64,000 nucleotides of DNA, from NCBI GenBank assembly GCA_023213395.1, contig CM041465.1:150729741-150793740 (forward strand), given 5' to 3'. The translations under genes and the position numbers were made by a program. Source of the stretch: Cycas panzhihuaensis (lineage: Eukaryota > Cycadophyta). How positions within the stretch are numbered: the first letter of the stretch is position 1; each line of letters opens with the position of its first letter. Below, piece after piece: positions 1 to 11,114 of the stretch. The notes beneath the pieces were generated by a model. The model was not told the origin of the DNA. It was given only the letters and a program-made list of their open reading frames with translations, and searched no databases.

Positions 1-2073
1 CGATGCCGCAAGTACCATGCTAGCATAAACTCGCTCAAGTGTGTATTTACCGTTACTTCAGGCAAACTCCTTAGATTTCTTGTATCCAAACAAGGAATGC
101 AAATTGATCATGACAAGGTCAGGGCGATCCTTGACATGCCACCCCCTAGAACCCAATAACAGATTAAGTCGTTTCTAGGTAGGCTTGGTTTTCTTAGGCA
201 CTTCTTGGCAGATTTTGCCATAAGCGCTAAACCCCTTACTAACCTATTGAAGAAGGGAGCTCCTTTTGTTTGGTCTGACAAGACCCAAAAGGCCTTCGAA
301 GGACTCAAGGAAGCTCTTGCTTCCACTCCTACACTGGTGCCTCCTCGCTTCGATAGGTCCTTCGTCCTATATACCTCGGCGACTGACAAGTCCTTGGGCG
401 CTATGTTAGCCCAGGAGGATGACTCAGGAACTGAGAGGGTTATTTATTTCATTAGTCGCACCCTTGTGGCTGCTGAACTTAACTATTCTCTTACCGAGAA
501 GGATTGTCTCTCCTTGGTCCATGCGACTAAGAAGTTTAGATACTACTTGCTTAGTAATACCACCAAGGTGATCGTTCAATATGATCCCTTGTGATACCTT
601 CTCACTCATTCAGATTTGACAGGTAGGGCTGGCCGTTGGGCTGTCCTACTTCAAGAATTCGATCTTCACATTATTAATTGGAAATCAAAGAAGGGAATGG
701 TGGTGGCCGAGCAACTCGCGAACGCCCTTATTCCTAACTCTTTTGATGCTCCCGTCGATGATTCTCTTCCTGATGAGTCTATCTTGATGATTCAAGACAT
801 CTCCCTCCATCCACTCATCGACAATAAGTGGTATGGTGATATAGTATGGTATCTCACACAACAACGATACTGCCTAGATGCTAGTAGTAAAGTTAGATCT
901 CATATCTAGACTTCTGCCAGGCAATACTTCCTCATGGATGAAGTATTGTACAAGAGGTCCTTTGATAGGATCCTCCTCCGCTACGTCACTACTAACGAAG
1001 CTGACCAAATACTCTGTGAATGCCACCATGGTATTTGTGGGGGCTACTTTGGGGGCCAGTCTATGGCTCAAAGGATTCTTTGCATGAGTTACTTCTGGCC
1101 GTCCCTCTTCAAGGATGCCCACGCCTTTGCTCTGAGATGTCGGTGGTGTCAGGAACACGCCAACATCTCCCATGTGCCTTTTGAGGCCCTTCACCCCATT
1201 GTTTCTCCATAGCCTTTCACTCAGTGGGGGCTAGACCTCATCGGTGCTATTTCTCCACCTTCATCATCGTAGCACAAGTTTATCTTGACTGCCACTGAAT
1301 ATTTCACCAAATGGGCAGAAGCCATTCCTTTAATTACTACTCCTAGTAAAACAATAGCTATATTTATTTACCAGCATATCATTTGCCATTTTGGGATTCT
1401 GGACGTCTTAATCACTGACAATAGAACTCCCTTTTGTAATAAGGAGATGGATGAGCTTTGCGAGAAGTTCAAGATTTCTCATAAAACTTCTTCTCCTTAC
1501 TATCCTCAGGTAAATGGCCAAGTAGAGTCTTTCAATAAGACTCTCATCAATATTCTAAAGAAAACTGTTGCTCAGTCTCAAAAGGACTGGCACCTTCAGC
1601 TGCCCTCCGCTTTGTGGGCTTACCGCACCCATATCCGTTCTGCCACGGGAATGACCCCGTTCTCCCTGGTCTATGGTACCAAGGTAGTACTCCCACTGGA
1701 GGTGGAGATTCCTTCTTTGTGAGTCTCCCTTCGAGGTCTTATCGATGAAGAGTCAATCTGTTAGGCTTGCCTTCTGGACCTCGAAGCTTTGGATAAGAGA
1801 CGCTTAGCCGCTTATCAGGCTAACCTAGTTTCCAAAGCTCGCTTACAAAGGACTTACGATAAACATCTTCATTCCCGTCCTTTATTTCCTGGGGACCACA
1901 TCCTTAATCTTGAATATCTGCATGACCGTTTGACCAAATTCAAACCCCGATGGGTTAGCCCTTTTGTCATTATCAAGACCCTCGGTAATGGTGCTTATAG
2001 GATTGCCACCCTGGAAGGGCTTGAATTTGAGAAAATTGTCAATGGGAAATTTCTCAAGAAGTTTTACTTATGA
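1..2073 (+). pseudogene. Element A pol fragment: RT end, RNase H, integrase
   Basis: The last part of a Ty3/gypsy Pol that copies the element RNA and inserts the cDNA. It is readable in one frame from base 1 to the terminal TGA at 2071. The RT C-terminus is at 1-200. RNase H follows, with acidic positions in YTSATDKSLGAMLAQ, in the NYSLTEKDCLSLVHATK segment and in VIVQYDP. Integrase then shows a zinc-binding segment (CHHGICGG... CRWCQ, about 1020-1160) and a DDE core: LDLIG near 1230, LITDN near 1420, and PQVNGQVESFNK near 1510-1540. The integrase C-terminal part ends in NGKFLKKFYL. The frame is interrupted by stops at 157, 592, 907, 1210, 1270, 1720 and 1762 but by no frameshift. Element B reads through all of these positions except that homologous to 157, where it also has a stop. 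Not functional. Confidence 0.93.
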
Positions 2074-2699
2074 CCTCGCTGTCACTTCACCTCACTCTGA
2101 AATGAGCCTAAACTACCATCTTAAGTTGTTCCTATTTCTCCCAACCATGGGTAGAATGGCAATTTAAGATGGCCTCTCCCTCTTCCTTGTGGTTCCTCCC
2201 GTGGAACCTGTGTTCCTCTATCCTTTTGGGACTTTTATCTTCCTATTTAGGCATCCCCCAGTTAGGACAATGCTCTGGAGTATCGTTACTCCTCTCTCTC
2301 ACCTGTTGTTTCCTTCGCATATCCTGCTATGCTCCTCCATAGATGTGTGTGCTACTCTATTTCTAACTTCACACCTCTCTATCACCTCTACTCATAGTGG
2401 ACGTGTGTGCTCCTATTAGATATATAGCCATGCATGGAAGGAAATGTGTGCATCATATAACTAAGCATCTATAACATACATAACAAAACATACATGTCAT
2501 CTGTCACACATGATATACACACCATCTCATATCAAAATGGGGTACCAATAACCTGTCTATATATACATCAAAATCATATGTCACATCATATATATGGGAA
2601 ACTAGTGTCCTTGCAAGGGGGGGTACAATCATATGACTCTATATATGAACCCCTAGAGGCCCTTGCTTTCCCCTGCCAAAATCTGATACATGTGTCCTA
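2074..2699 (+). other. Non-coding spacer between element A integrase and antisense gene
   Basis: This stretch aligns with element B 37300-36770 read on its minus strand, including the phrases CATCCCCC and TATCGTTACTCCTCT. Both copies hold a 76-83 codon ORF here, but most base differences between them change the amino acid, so I do not treat it as a gene. The part near 2490-2560 matches the place where B carries a long TA microsatellite; A has only a few TATATA runs. Confidence 0.6.
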
Positions 2700-4599
2700 C
2701 TCTACTGCTACCCCGCTTTTGGGGTACCATCTCCTGGCCTGTGTAATCCCTCTCATAGGGACCACATCCCTCTGAGGCTCCTCCTGGGCCTTCGCAAGCT
2801 CCCTGCCTCACTCCCCTCATCGCGCGGCTGTCTTAGGGTCGTCACTACTATGTGGGTATATGTCCTGCTCCTGCTCGACCTCAACGCCACCTGGTCTACC
2901 GGTTGATCATATCTAGCTTGGGTATGATCTCTCTCTCTCCACTCCTTGGAGACGCTCCTCTAGCATTGCTATCTAGACCGTACTCCCTGTGTCTCCACCT
3001 GCTCCACCCTGAGCCTCTAGAGCCTGTACCTACCTCCATAGTACGTCTTGTTCGCCCTTGGCCTCGTCCAACTCCTGTTGCATATGTCCCCTGAATGCCA
3101 TGTGCTCTTGGGACTCTATAGCCCAGATGTCTCTCGCCCTTGCCAACGGGGCAAATGCCACCATATGTGCACCTACCAATCTAGGCGCATCCTCTACTTA
3201 GATAAGCAGTTACCCCTCTGCATATACTTGAGGGAACATCTCCCTCACCATGGCCTCTACCAACTACCTAATCTCTGTGGTACCTGCAAATCTAACATAC
3301 CATATATCAGTGTGTATCCCACTATATGCCAAAATAAAACCAAATTAAACTATCTATTGGGTTATCAAACAACTGAGGAAATGGTTAGGCCTCACCTGCT
3401 ATAGCCGCCAACTCTTATGCTCGTGTAATGTCCTCTCCTCCTAGCTCTCCGCTAGCTATTGGTACCTCCTCCTCGGGTACCACCTCTTTGTGGGCCTCTC
3501 TCCTCACTAGGACTGGCTTAGCTGTCACCTCCCTAGATCTCCTCACGATCCGTAGCCTGTGAGCCCTCGTCACCGGCCCCCTGCTCTCCTTTACATCCCT
3601 TGATGGGCCTGCCTCTCCTCCAGCAGCCTTGGATGGTCCCGCTGCTCCTTCTATCATCCCTAATGGACCTGCCTCTCCTGCAGGTCACGATGGGCTGACC
3701 CCATCTCCTCCATAATCATCATCGTCATTGTCACCCGGGAGCACCCCTGCTCTGCCTGCCTCGTCGTCACTATCCCACCTCACCGTCCTATATGGATCTG
3801 CCATATAATCTGTCATGGTGAGGAGGTCTAGTGATGTTGCCTCCACTGATTGCCAGACGTGAGCCTAGTCCTCTATCCCCCTCAACCTAGTCTTCCATTT
3901 GTGGACCATCGAGGCCCACTCTACAATGGGGTGTGGTCCCCCTGCTAGTGCCACTACTCCGAAGTGATAAAAAAACCAGCACTGTAGTAATGTGCTATAT
4001 GACAAACCTCTCTTACCGGTCGTCTTGATAGCGTCGAGCTACGTGACGAGGTTCTCTGCTATTAGGGTGGCCCAGTCCATCCTCTCGTAAGCCTCACAAT
4101 GGTGCACTACATCCATCCATCCCCCAGGGATGTCTCTATAGTTCTGTTTCCAGGAAACCCAGAACAGAATGCACAACGTAATAAGCTTCCTCACCTGAGG
4201 AATCTTGGACATCACCATCATTTGGAGAATGACTCCTCTCCTCTCCCACCTATCCGTCCCTATGAAAAATGCTACTGCCTCCTGATGTGCTGCCTCATTG
4301 CTAGGCAACGCTCCCAGTGTCACCGGCCTCCCAGCCACTGGTACCCCCAAAATCTGCCAGATATCCCTCAGTGTCACCATCATATCTCCCACCTGGGGTA
4401 GGTGGAAAACATGCCTCCTCCTATCCTAGTGAGCTATAATATCAACTAATAACCTCTGATCTGATGTGTACTAAGGTGTCTTCAGGGCCTTGTACAGGCC
4501 ACACCTCCGCAGGATCTCCTTGTCCCCTGTGGACATCATCTTCATATAACTCAGCATCACCATACTTATGTTTTCACAGTTATCCACCGTGATAACAGC
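2700..4599 (-). pseudogene. Antisense plant-mobile-domain-like gene of element A
   Basis: This gene runs opposite to the retroelement. The main exon is predicted at 4599-3396, reading from a conserved AG acceptor (TGGCAG|GC). It encodes RRCGLYKALKTP, then the segment HVFHLPQVGDMMVTLRDIW, then QILGVPVAGRPVTLG. This pattern resembles the N-terminal part of the plant mobile domain (aminotransferase-like PMD). A helical segment around LLQCWFFYHFG follows, then an acidic run (DNDDDDYGGD) and GEAGPS-type repeats. A donor CAG|GTGAG at 3396/3395 and acceptor TTTGCAG|GT at 3284/3283 bound a 112-bp intron. The last exon continues to about 2700. Stops interrupt the exon, for example near 4474, 4432, 4037, 3890 and 3707. 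The PMD assignment is by pattern memory, not by a search. The 3' end is approximate. Confidence 0.7.
3284..3395 (-). other. Predicted intron of the element A antisense gene
   Basis: GTGAGGCC follows CTATAGCAG at the donor side, and TTTGCAG ends the intron. The length is 112 bp, identical to the predicted intron in element B (35471-35582), although the two sequences differ. Matching position, length and splice signals in two insertions support real splicing. Confidence 0.6.
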
Positions 4600-4740
4600 C
4601 TGCCAGCACCATAAACCAGTCAAATCAACCCTATGTCAGCCCTCTGTCTCCCTGGCTATCTCTTAGCTCTGTTTGCTTGAGATTTAGGGGCCTCTCAACC
4701 CCCCATCCCCTTTTTTCTGTAGGTCTACCTTCGTACCGCG

Positions 4741-4768
4741 CTAAACTTTATGGTACCGCAAAGTTTAG
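4741..4768 (-). other. 28-nt hairpin upstream of the antisense gene (element A)
   Basis: A perfect 9-bp inverted repeat with arms CTAAACTTT and AAAGTTTAG surrounds a loop containing GGTACC. It lies 142 bp upstream of the main exon start. Element B has a 28-nt hairpin at exactly the same distance with different but still complementary arms. Confidence 0.7.
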
Positions 4769-5269
4769 CTCGAGTCACATGGTGATCAGGGCCCTGCGGC
4801 AAAAATTGTAGCATTGTGATCTTTGTCGCAGTATGAATGGCACCCCCCTAAAAGGCGGGGGGGGGTTCTGCCCTAAAAATAAAAAAAATTCTTTTTAGTG
4901 GACCCTTGTGGGGCCCACCAAGACTAAGGCTCCCTAATGCCCAGGTCCCCCCCTCTTTCTAGGTCCAATTCAGACTTTGAGAGGTCTCTATCTGCTTATA
5001 TGGGACACAAAAACTACCTAAAAATCAACGAAAAGTACCAAATTTTAAACTTTGAAATGGGTTAGGTTTTGTAGGATCCACTCATTGGATCTAGTCTAGT
5101 TATCACCATCACGTCCTGCTGATCCCACTGGCCCTCTCTACACTTCGATCCAACGGTCTGATCTTCCCTCGCATGCCTCCAAAGTCAGGTGGTGCTCCGC
5201 TGTGTAAGGAAATGGCTCTGGTTTCTCATGAGAGTCGGTGAAAATGAATCCATTTTCTGTACAAATTTC

Positions 5270-5277
5270 CTTTTATA
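5270..5277 (-). promoter_or_regulatory. TATA box of the antisense gene (element A)
   Basis: The minus strand reads CCCCCGCCTATAAAAGGAAA. Elements B and E have a TATA-like octamer at the same relative place (TATATAAG and TATATAAT), 638-671 bp upstream of the conserved exon acceptor. Conservation of this TATA while the surroundings drift suggests a dedicated antisense promoter. Confidence 0.6.
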
Positions 5278-5802
5278 GGCGGGGGTCCCGATGGGCACTG
5301 TCTCTATTTTTGCTCTCGTGATAGTTGTTGGGACCATCCCATTTCCTCGATCACCTTTGTGTTCTGGCCCTGCCTCCCATTACATTCCTTTGGTGCTCTT
5401 TTTGCTCTTTCTTGCTAGTACATTTGTGGCACCTCATTATCGTATCTTTTTCGCAGGGCCCTTTTATCTCGTTTTGTGTGTCACTCCCGTGCATGTCCGA
5501 GTTTATAGTTGTTTGGCTCGTTTTGCCGTTCTGGACTCATTTTCGCAGCCCTTTTCTACTCCTGAGGTCCCCAGAGGGAGTGCTCCCCTCGTTCGGGGGC
5601 ATGTTGTGCTTCCTTAAGCGACCTTTGGTACCCCATGGTGCCTTTTCTTACCTGATCTCAGGTGGTGGTCAGAACACTTGCTCTCGTCCTTGGGTAGCCT
5701 CATTGCTAGGTCCTCCTACCCTTCACGGCCACCTATTACTTGCCTTTTGAGTCTCTATTTCACTCCATTATTATTCATTACTACCAAGACTTTGTGTCAC
5801 CT
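5278..5802 (+). other. Divergent spacer between antisense promoter and aRNH (element A)
   Basis: About 525 bp between the antisense TATA box and the start of the sense aRNH ORF. Short ORFs occur in it, and parts resemble element B 33053-33570, but the reading frame is not kept between the copies. It probably acts as a leader or regulatory region for one or both genes. Confidence 0.5.
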
Positions 5803-6225
5803 ATGTCCCTCTATATTTTTACTGACGATAGAAGTCATGGTAACCCTGGACCTTCTGCCGCTACATGGATTCTTCGCAGCCCCTCTGGACATGATTTCCT
5901 ACGCTTTGGGGTCTTCCTCCCAGAGGCTACCAATAATGAAGTTGAGTACATAGTCATCATTGAAGCTCTCACTGATACTCTCTGTTTCCATGATGGACCT
6001 ATTATTCTGCTTTGTGATCCTCAAGTTGTGGTTTCCCATCTCACCTAGGTTTACCAGGTGTGATGCCCTGACTTGAGAACCCTTGCTTCCACCGCCAGAT
6101 CCCTCCTGGCCTACTTCTCATCTATTGACATTCAACACATTCCTTGAGCCCTCAACGCTGAGGTAAATAGTCTCGTTCACCTCATCCTTGAGTGCTGCCT
6201 TCCTCTCCTTACTGACCATCTCTGA
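5803..6225 (+). pseudogene. Archaeal-type RNase H (aRNH) ORF of element A
   Basis: A second RNase H, separate from the one in Pol. It starts at ATG 5803 (MSLYIFTDD) and shows the type I RNase H pattern: IFTDDRSHGNPG with the first catalytic Asp, TNNEVEYIVIIEAL with the Glu, and LLCDPQVVVSHL with the second Asp. The final acidic position, clear in element B as NAEADNL, reads NAEVNSL here, so that Asp is lost. In-frame stops at 6046, 6061 and near 6145 also break the frame, which ends at 6223. A downstream extra RNase H of this kind is known from Tat LTR retrotransposons. The protein would digest RNA in RNA-DNA hybrids during reverse transcription. Confidence 0.85.
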
Positions 6226-6637
6226 GGCTTTTCTGGTTGCCTTATCGCCCAAGCCCTAGGTCATTATGTTCTTCACCTTGTGATCCGTTCACACCTCTGA
6301 AACTTAGCCGCTAATGAGGTTAAACTATGGTGACCACTAGTTTTATTCACTTATCTCTTCTACTTGGTTATGCATATCTCTTTACATCTTTCGTGATGGG
6401 GGTAGTCCTCTCATCGTTCGTATTTTCCAGTCGACTTCTAGGTGGCACATAGGCAGCCCCTATGTTGTCTCCACCTCTACCTTCATATCTACATGTTCCA
6501 CCATGACACTCGCTGATATGCTTAACTACTGTTATGATCTTGATTTATATATCTATATATACATGTGCTACTGAGAGTTGTGTTGCCAACATTCACCATC
6601 GCACCATGCTTCCGAAAGGAGGCTCTCCGCCAAGGCG
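6226..6637 (+). other. Element A 3' untranslated segment with PPT-like end
   Basis: Non-coding. It ends with GGAGGCTCTCCGCCAAGGCG just before the LTR. Element B has a similar purine-containing stretch (GAGGCTCTACTACCAAGGCG) directly before its 3' LTR, so this is the likely plus-strand primer region. Confidence 0.55.
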
Positions 6638-9285
6638 TGTTCCCGTCTTCTGGGAATGGGTACGGAGTAGTCAGCTCAGGTAAGTATATGTATGCTTCTC
6701 ACTTTGTTGATTGTTTTCTTTTGTGATGAGTATATGCTTGCATGTTATAATCTCGTAGATGATCTTGTTATTATCTACACTTATCTAGCCTATGACGACT
6801 ATAGTGGGGGCACATTCCTAGTGAGTGTGGTACCCCAATGGCTATTTCACTTCCTACATTCTGCCCTACTTGCCTTAAGACCCATTTGGCTCATGTCATC
6901 CTTGCCTGTATGATGATCCGTCATTATTTGGTCGACTTGTCATGCCCTTTGAGTCCTATTTTTGCTCTTATGACTCATTTGTTGGCTTGTCTGCCTCTGG
7001 GCAGGTGTCTCTGCCCCCCCACCAGCCTCCTTGTTCATTAGCCCATAGCCCAGGCTAGCTGTCTGGGCTAGATTTAGCCTCTAGTCCTGCACTACCACAA
7101 ATATCATGGTACCGCCGCAAATATCATGGTACCGCAAAATTTACGATGATACGACTGTCTCAGTTTGTTTTTAAAAATCCGCCGTGGTAATTCTCGCATT
7201 TATTGTAGAATTGCCACGTGTCTCATGACTTGACTCACTGCTAACTGCGTCCTAATCGCTCGTTTAGGGTTTAGGCTGGGTATTTAAGTCTTCCCTAAGT
7301 CATTTTTAGGATCTTTTGCTTATTTTTGAAGGGATCTCAAGGAAAAATATCTGCTCTCTGTTGTTCTCTGCTGCTCCACTGCTGCTATAAGACCTACTAT
7401 CATTCTCCAGTGCCTAGCTCTCCTCTGGTATGGCTGAGACATCTTCCCAGCCCCTTGCACACTTTGGAGAGGGCCTCCTTGGAGAGATTCCAGTACTTCC
7501 TTGCCCAGGCAGCCATCAAGCATTCTCAAGTGCAAGTTTTTCCTTTAGCCATATTAGCAGGGGCTCCATGCTCGCTGCTCCATAGTCCTTTGGTAGATTT
7601 CTCAGCCTTCTTTTGGTAGTCCTTGACAGAGGCAAAAGCCTCCCTTCTCCTCTATAGGTATTTATTGGTTTAGGGTTTTCTTTGGTTCAATTTATGCCCA
7701 GGTTTGCATGTCATTTCTAGCTCTTCTTGGTTTGCTCTTTGAAGGTTATTTCTTGTCTTACTTTGGGCTATTCTTTCCCTACTATTAGGGCCTTCTTTCC
7801 TATATTTCCTGCCTAGGACAGTAATTAAAGGGGAATACACAAGGTTTGGGTTAGAGCTGGGTGGATTCTACACCACCTTCCACGCTCCTTAAGAGGCTCT
7901 TTGCCCTCCAAACCTTCCCTTTTGCCCCGTTCTTCTCTTGGAAGTGAAGCAAGGGTTTATTAGGCTATTTCTAGCCACTGAAATCAATGCTGTCACTCGT
8001 TGTAGCACTAGTTTGAGGGCTCATACTTTGATCCAAGTAACTCACATAAGCCCCGACTACTTGTCCCTTGCCCAACCTCTTTGTTGGCAATCTGGTTTGC
8101 TACCCGTAGCACTCCGGTTTATTGTAGATCTCTTTGGGCCCTTTTGGACTCTTGTTGCCTCTATTTCTAGCCTTCTTGTACAACCGTACCCTCGCTGCCT
8201 TGTGGCTCTCTAAGGGAGGGTAGGATTGCTCCTTGCGAGAGGTAGGCCACTCCGAGACTTACCGACTTACCTGTCATTTATTTGGTTAGTTTCTTTACAA
8301 TTTATCATTACAATATTGAATACTAACATATATGTGTAGAGGTTTATACTTATTTCATACCTATATGTATTGTTAGGATCCTTTATTGTATTGTTAGCAC
8401 CCTTTCTTCGGAAAGGGATACTCCCATTTACTTACAGGTACATGAAGGACATAAAGGATCCATTCCTTTCCCTTTCTCTTACGAGTAAGTGCTCTTTTAC
8501 TTACGTTTTACTTCAGTATTTTAGTTACTACTATTATTTTGTCCCTTTCCCCTTTCTTGGCACTCTGGTGCCATTTTGGGGGAAGGTAAGGAAGCCCCAC
8601 GCCTCGTTCTACCGTAACCCTTCTTATTCGCCGTGCTTCATGGAGTGACCTTGGATACCTAGTGGGAATGCCACTGCCTCAACCACATCTCTATTCTAGG
8701 TACTTACTCTTGCTCTACTTCATTTCCTTTTCTTTGAAGGCTTTTTGTATGGTAGTAATTAGTTCATGTGAAAGGAAAAGGGAAATCAACTTTATTTCTT
8801 GGTTTGTATTCCAGTTGTTACATTCTTCATATTATATCCATTATAGGAAAAGGTCTTAGGAAGTCCCCCTTTTTACCTTTTCCCCTTCACCTTGCAAACT
8901 TCCTCCTTATCTCATCGACTTGCTTTGCTTGACTAATTTACTTGCATACATCATAGCTCTTCTTTAGGGATCTCATTCATAGGTTGCTCACTTGCCTACC
9001 CTTTCCTCGTTTCCCTCTTCTTTAGGGAAACCCTCAAAGGGGTCCTTCCTTTCCCTTCTGGCCACCCAAGGGTGGGAGGATCCTTCCTCTAGGTCTACTC
9101 AAGCTAGTTTTCTACCTCTTCTCTTCTTGTTTGAAGTGGGGAACCACCTCTAGGTAGCTAGATACCATCCACAGGTCCCAAACTCGTGCTCTGGTGTACG
9201 AGATGCCCTGTGTGGTATTTGCCTTACTCGTAGGCTCCTATCTACACTCGATATTGCTGTTGACCGCCCTTGTTATTTCTACTCA
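6638..9285 (+). repeat. 3' LTR of element A
   Basis: About 2648 bp, starting TGTTCCCG and ending TACTCA. The start matches the reverse complement of the B LTR ends (TGTTTTCC and TATTTCCC, each followed a little later by GGGAATGG in the 5' copy), and the interior matches in several blocks. Examples are GACGACTATAGTGGGGGCA near 6800 and the GGTACCGC motifs near 7110-7150. The right end is placed by alignment to the end of the B LTR (ACCGCCC then CA). No coding capacity is claimed for the ORFs inside. Confidence 0.8.
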
Positions 9286-9909
9286 GTTAGGTAGCTATCC
9301 CATAGATGTGCATCCAGGGACTAACAAATACTCCATTACACATCAAAAGTATTGACCAAGTTATATTGGTTAAAGGTCTAGCTACTTTAGCTCTCTGAGA
9401 TCCTCCATATCTCATTAAGATAGGTAACCACCCATGGGGTGGTTTGAGGATAAGTAAGTTATAAGACAAGTAAAGAAGAAGGTAGACTTATGGATGGTAA
9501 CTTAATAGTCTCCTTGATAAAGTTAGGGTAATGGGAATAATCAAAGCATTGGCCATGCCATGTAAGCCAAGTCTATTCAAAAGGGGAGATACCATAAGTT
9601 AGGGAGGAGAGGCATTGGTCCCAAGATCCTTTAGGGAGGCAAACTAGAACTCAAATAAAGTCGAAGGTCTCTAAAAAGAGATAAACAAAGGGGGAACATC
9701 TTTAGGGAATATAATCCCTTAGATATAGGAGATCAAAACCACTTGGCAAATAAGGGGTAACTTAATATCAAGTCTAAACTTAGAATCCCTAAGGGCCCTA
9801 AGGTACTCATAGTTACCCATACTAATAAGGATAAAGTAAACCATATTAGGTCTAAGGGAAAGACAATCTTGGTCAAATTAAGGACCTAGATCTTAGAAGG
9901 AGGAGTCAA
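9286..9909. other. Unassigned segment left of element D LTR
   Basis: About 620 bp with no convincing ORF. It ends in a purine-rich AGAAGGAGGAGTCAA directly before the D LTR, which looks like a polypurine tract. It could be the 3' internal end of another chromovirus copy, but I cannot recognise coding sequence in it. Confidence 0.4.
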
Positions 9910-10301
9910 TGTTACATGACTAGATATATCTAGCAAAACTAAGATACTAGTACTCATGGCTAAAACACTAAGAGGTTAAGTTCTAGTTATTAAATTTTTT
10001 GTACTAGTTATTAAAGCCACTAATAAAATGTATGGTCATTTAGCCTACTATTAGGATTATGGAGAGAAGACCCTATTTTTCTAATTTAAGAGCCATGAAT
10101 TATAAAGGAAGGTTGTTGTATAATCATTTTCTCTTAAGAGATTAGTACTTTGGTACTCTTTAATTTTTTTTTTTGGTATCCATTTGTGCTCTTTAGTGAT
10201 TTTCAATTTTATAATTAGTTTCTATTGATATTATAAATATTGTATTTTCCTACTTATTTCCCTATTATCCATTCTATATATGAGTAATAATGGGATAGTC
10301 A
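9910..10301 (+). repeat. LTR of element D
   Basis: About 392 bp, starting TGTTACATGACT and ending GGATAGTCA, followed by a 9-nt spacer and a tRNA-iMet-type primer site. No second copy is visible in the window, so the left boundary rests on the TGTTA start and the purine tract before it. Confidence 0.6.
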
Positions 10302-10310
10302 TATTTGATG

Positions 10311-10325
10311 TGGTATCAAAGCTAG
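10311..10325 (+). other. Element D primer-binding site (tRNA-iMet type)
   Basis: TGGTATCAAAGCTAG differs at one base from the common plant TGGTATCAGAGC site complementary to the 3' end of initiator tRNA-Met. Confidence 0.75.
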
Positions 10326-10623
10326 TTTTTAGATCTAATAAGAAGCAACAAGCTCAAAGGAAGCTAAGGAGAAAGGAAAAATTTTCCCTTGGTATATCAT
10401 TATAAACCTTCTCTTTATTTCTATTTATTTATATTCAAGTGGTATCTATTCAATTTTTCTATCAAGCTATAAGTAGATAGTACAATCCTACCCTATCCCT
10501 CCCCTTTCCCATAGTGGTTAGGTAAAGACCCCATGCTAAGGGTCTTTAAACATCACAGGGATCTATCATTCTAAGCTAAGCATGTGCAACCATAAATTTA
10601 TATGTGATGTGAAGTCGTATAAC
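10326..10623 (+). other. Element D leader, first part
   Basis: Non-coding leader of D between its primer site and the insertion point of element C. The last 5 bp (10619-10623, ATAAC) are the left copy of C's TSD. Confidence 0.6.
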
Positions 10624-11067
10624 TGTGAGAATAGGCACATGCATAACATCATAGGATCAAATTAAACATAAAACCACATTAAAACAAATGAAATTACACA
10701 TGTACATAGGTTGACAGGTGGAAAACCCCTTCTAGGGAAGAAAAACCACCTCCTTAAGTTCTATTTTTATTAAGAATAGCTATAAATAGAAAACCAAATA
10801 AGTAAACCACCTAACACCTAAACTAGCCTTTGAAAAGGCATACAGACAACTCTCCTAGATTCATGGAACCATCTCCTTCAATGTAGGAGATGAATTTATA
10901 CAACAAAAGGTTCATTGAAATGCAGTTCCACATTTCAACCACCTTTCACATAAGTTAATTAATAAACATTAAAGTTTAAACCTTATGATAACTTAAATAT
11001 ACATTTAGACATGTGACTAAAATACAAACTTTAAAAAGAACATAAAGATTACATTAACATTCTAACA
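10624..11067 (-). repeat. 3' LTR of element C
   Basis: 444 bp. The plus strand reads TGTGAGAATAGGC at the left end and CATTCTAACA at the right end. It pairs with 17793-18236, with about 25 mismatches by hand and no indels. Confidence 0.95.
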
Positions 11068-11077
11068 TCCCCCTTTA
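11068..11077 (-). other. Polypurine tract of element C
   Basis: The minus strand reads TAAAGGGGGA directly before the 3' LTR start TGTTAGAATG. This is the standard plus-strand primer position. Confidence 0.75.
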
Positions 11078-11114
11078 ATGTAAACTTTTATGCTGTAGAA
11101 AAATAAGGTCTTCA

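Larger units (their letters stand above)
1..9285 (+). mobile_element. Element A: 3' part of a Tat-lineage Ty3/gypsy LTR retrotransposon
   Basis: The window opens inside the reverse transcriptase of this element, so its 5' LTR, Gag and protease lie off the left edge. The visible order is RT end, RNase H, integrase, an antisense gene, an archaeal-type RNase H ORF and a 3' LTR. Two RNase H domains plus an antisense extra gene between integrase and LTR are known features of the Tat lineage (Ogre, Grande, Retand and relatives). The whole order matches element B at 29661-46696, which defines the boundaries used here. All coding parts carry stops, so the copy is dead. The TSD cannot be checked because the left end is missing; the 5 bp after the LTR (9286-9290) are GTTAG. 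Confidence 0.9.

Noticed and set aside
2189-2419. 76-codon ORF after A's integrase with a similar ORF in B (36950-37201)
   Set aside because: The two align without gaps, but most base differences change the amino acid, so there is no sign of coding constraint.
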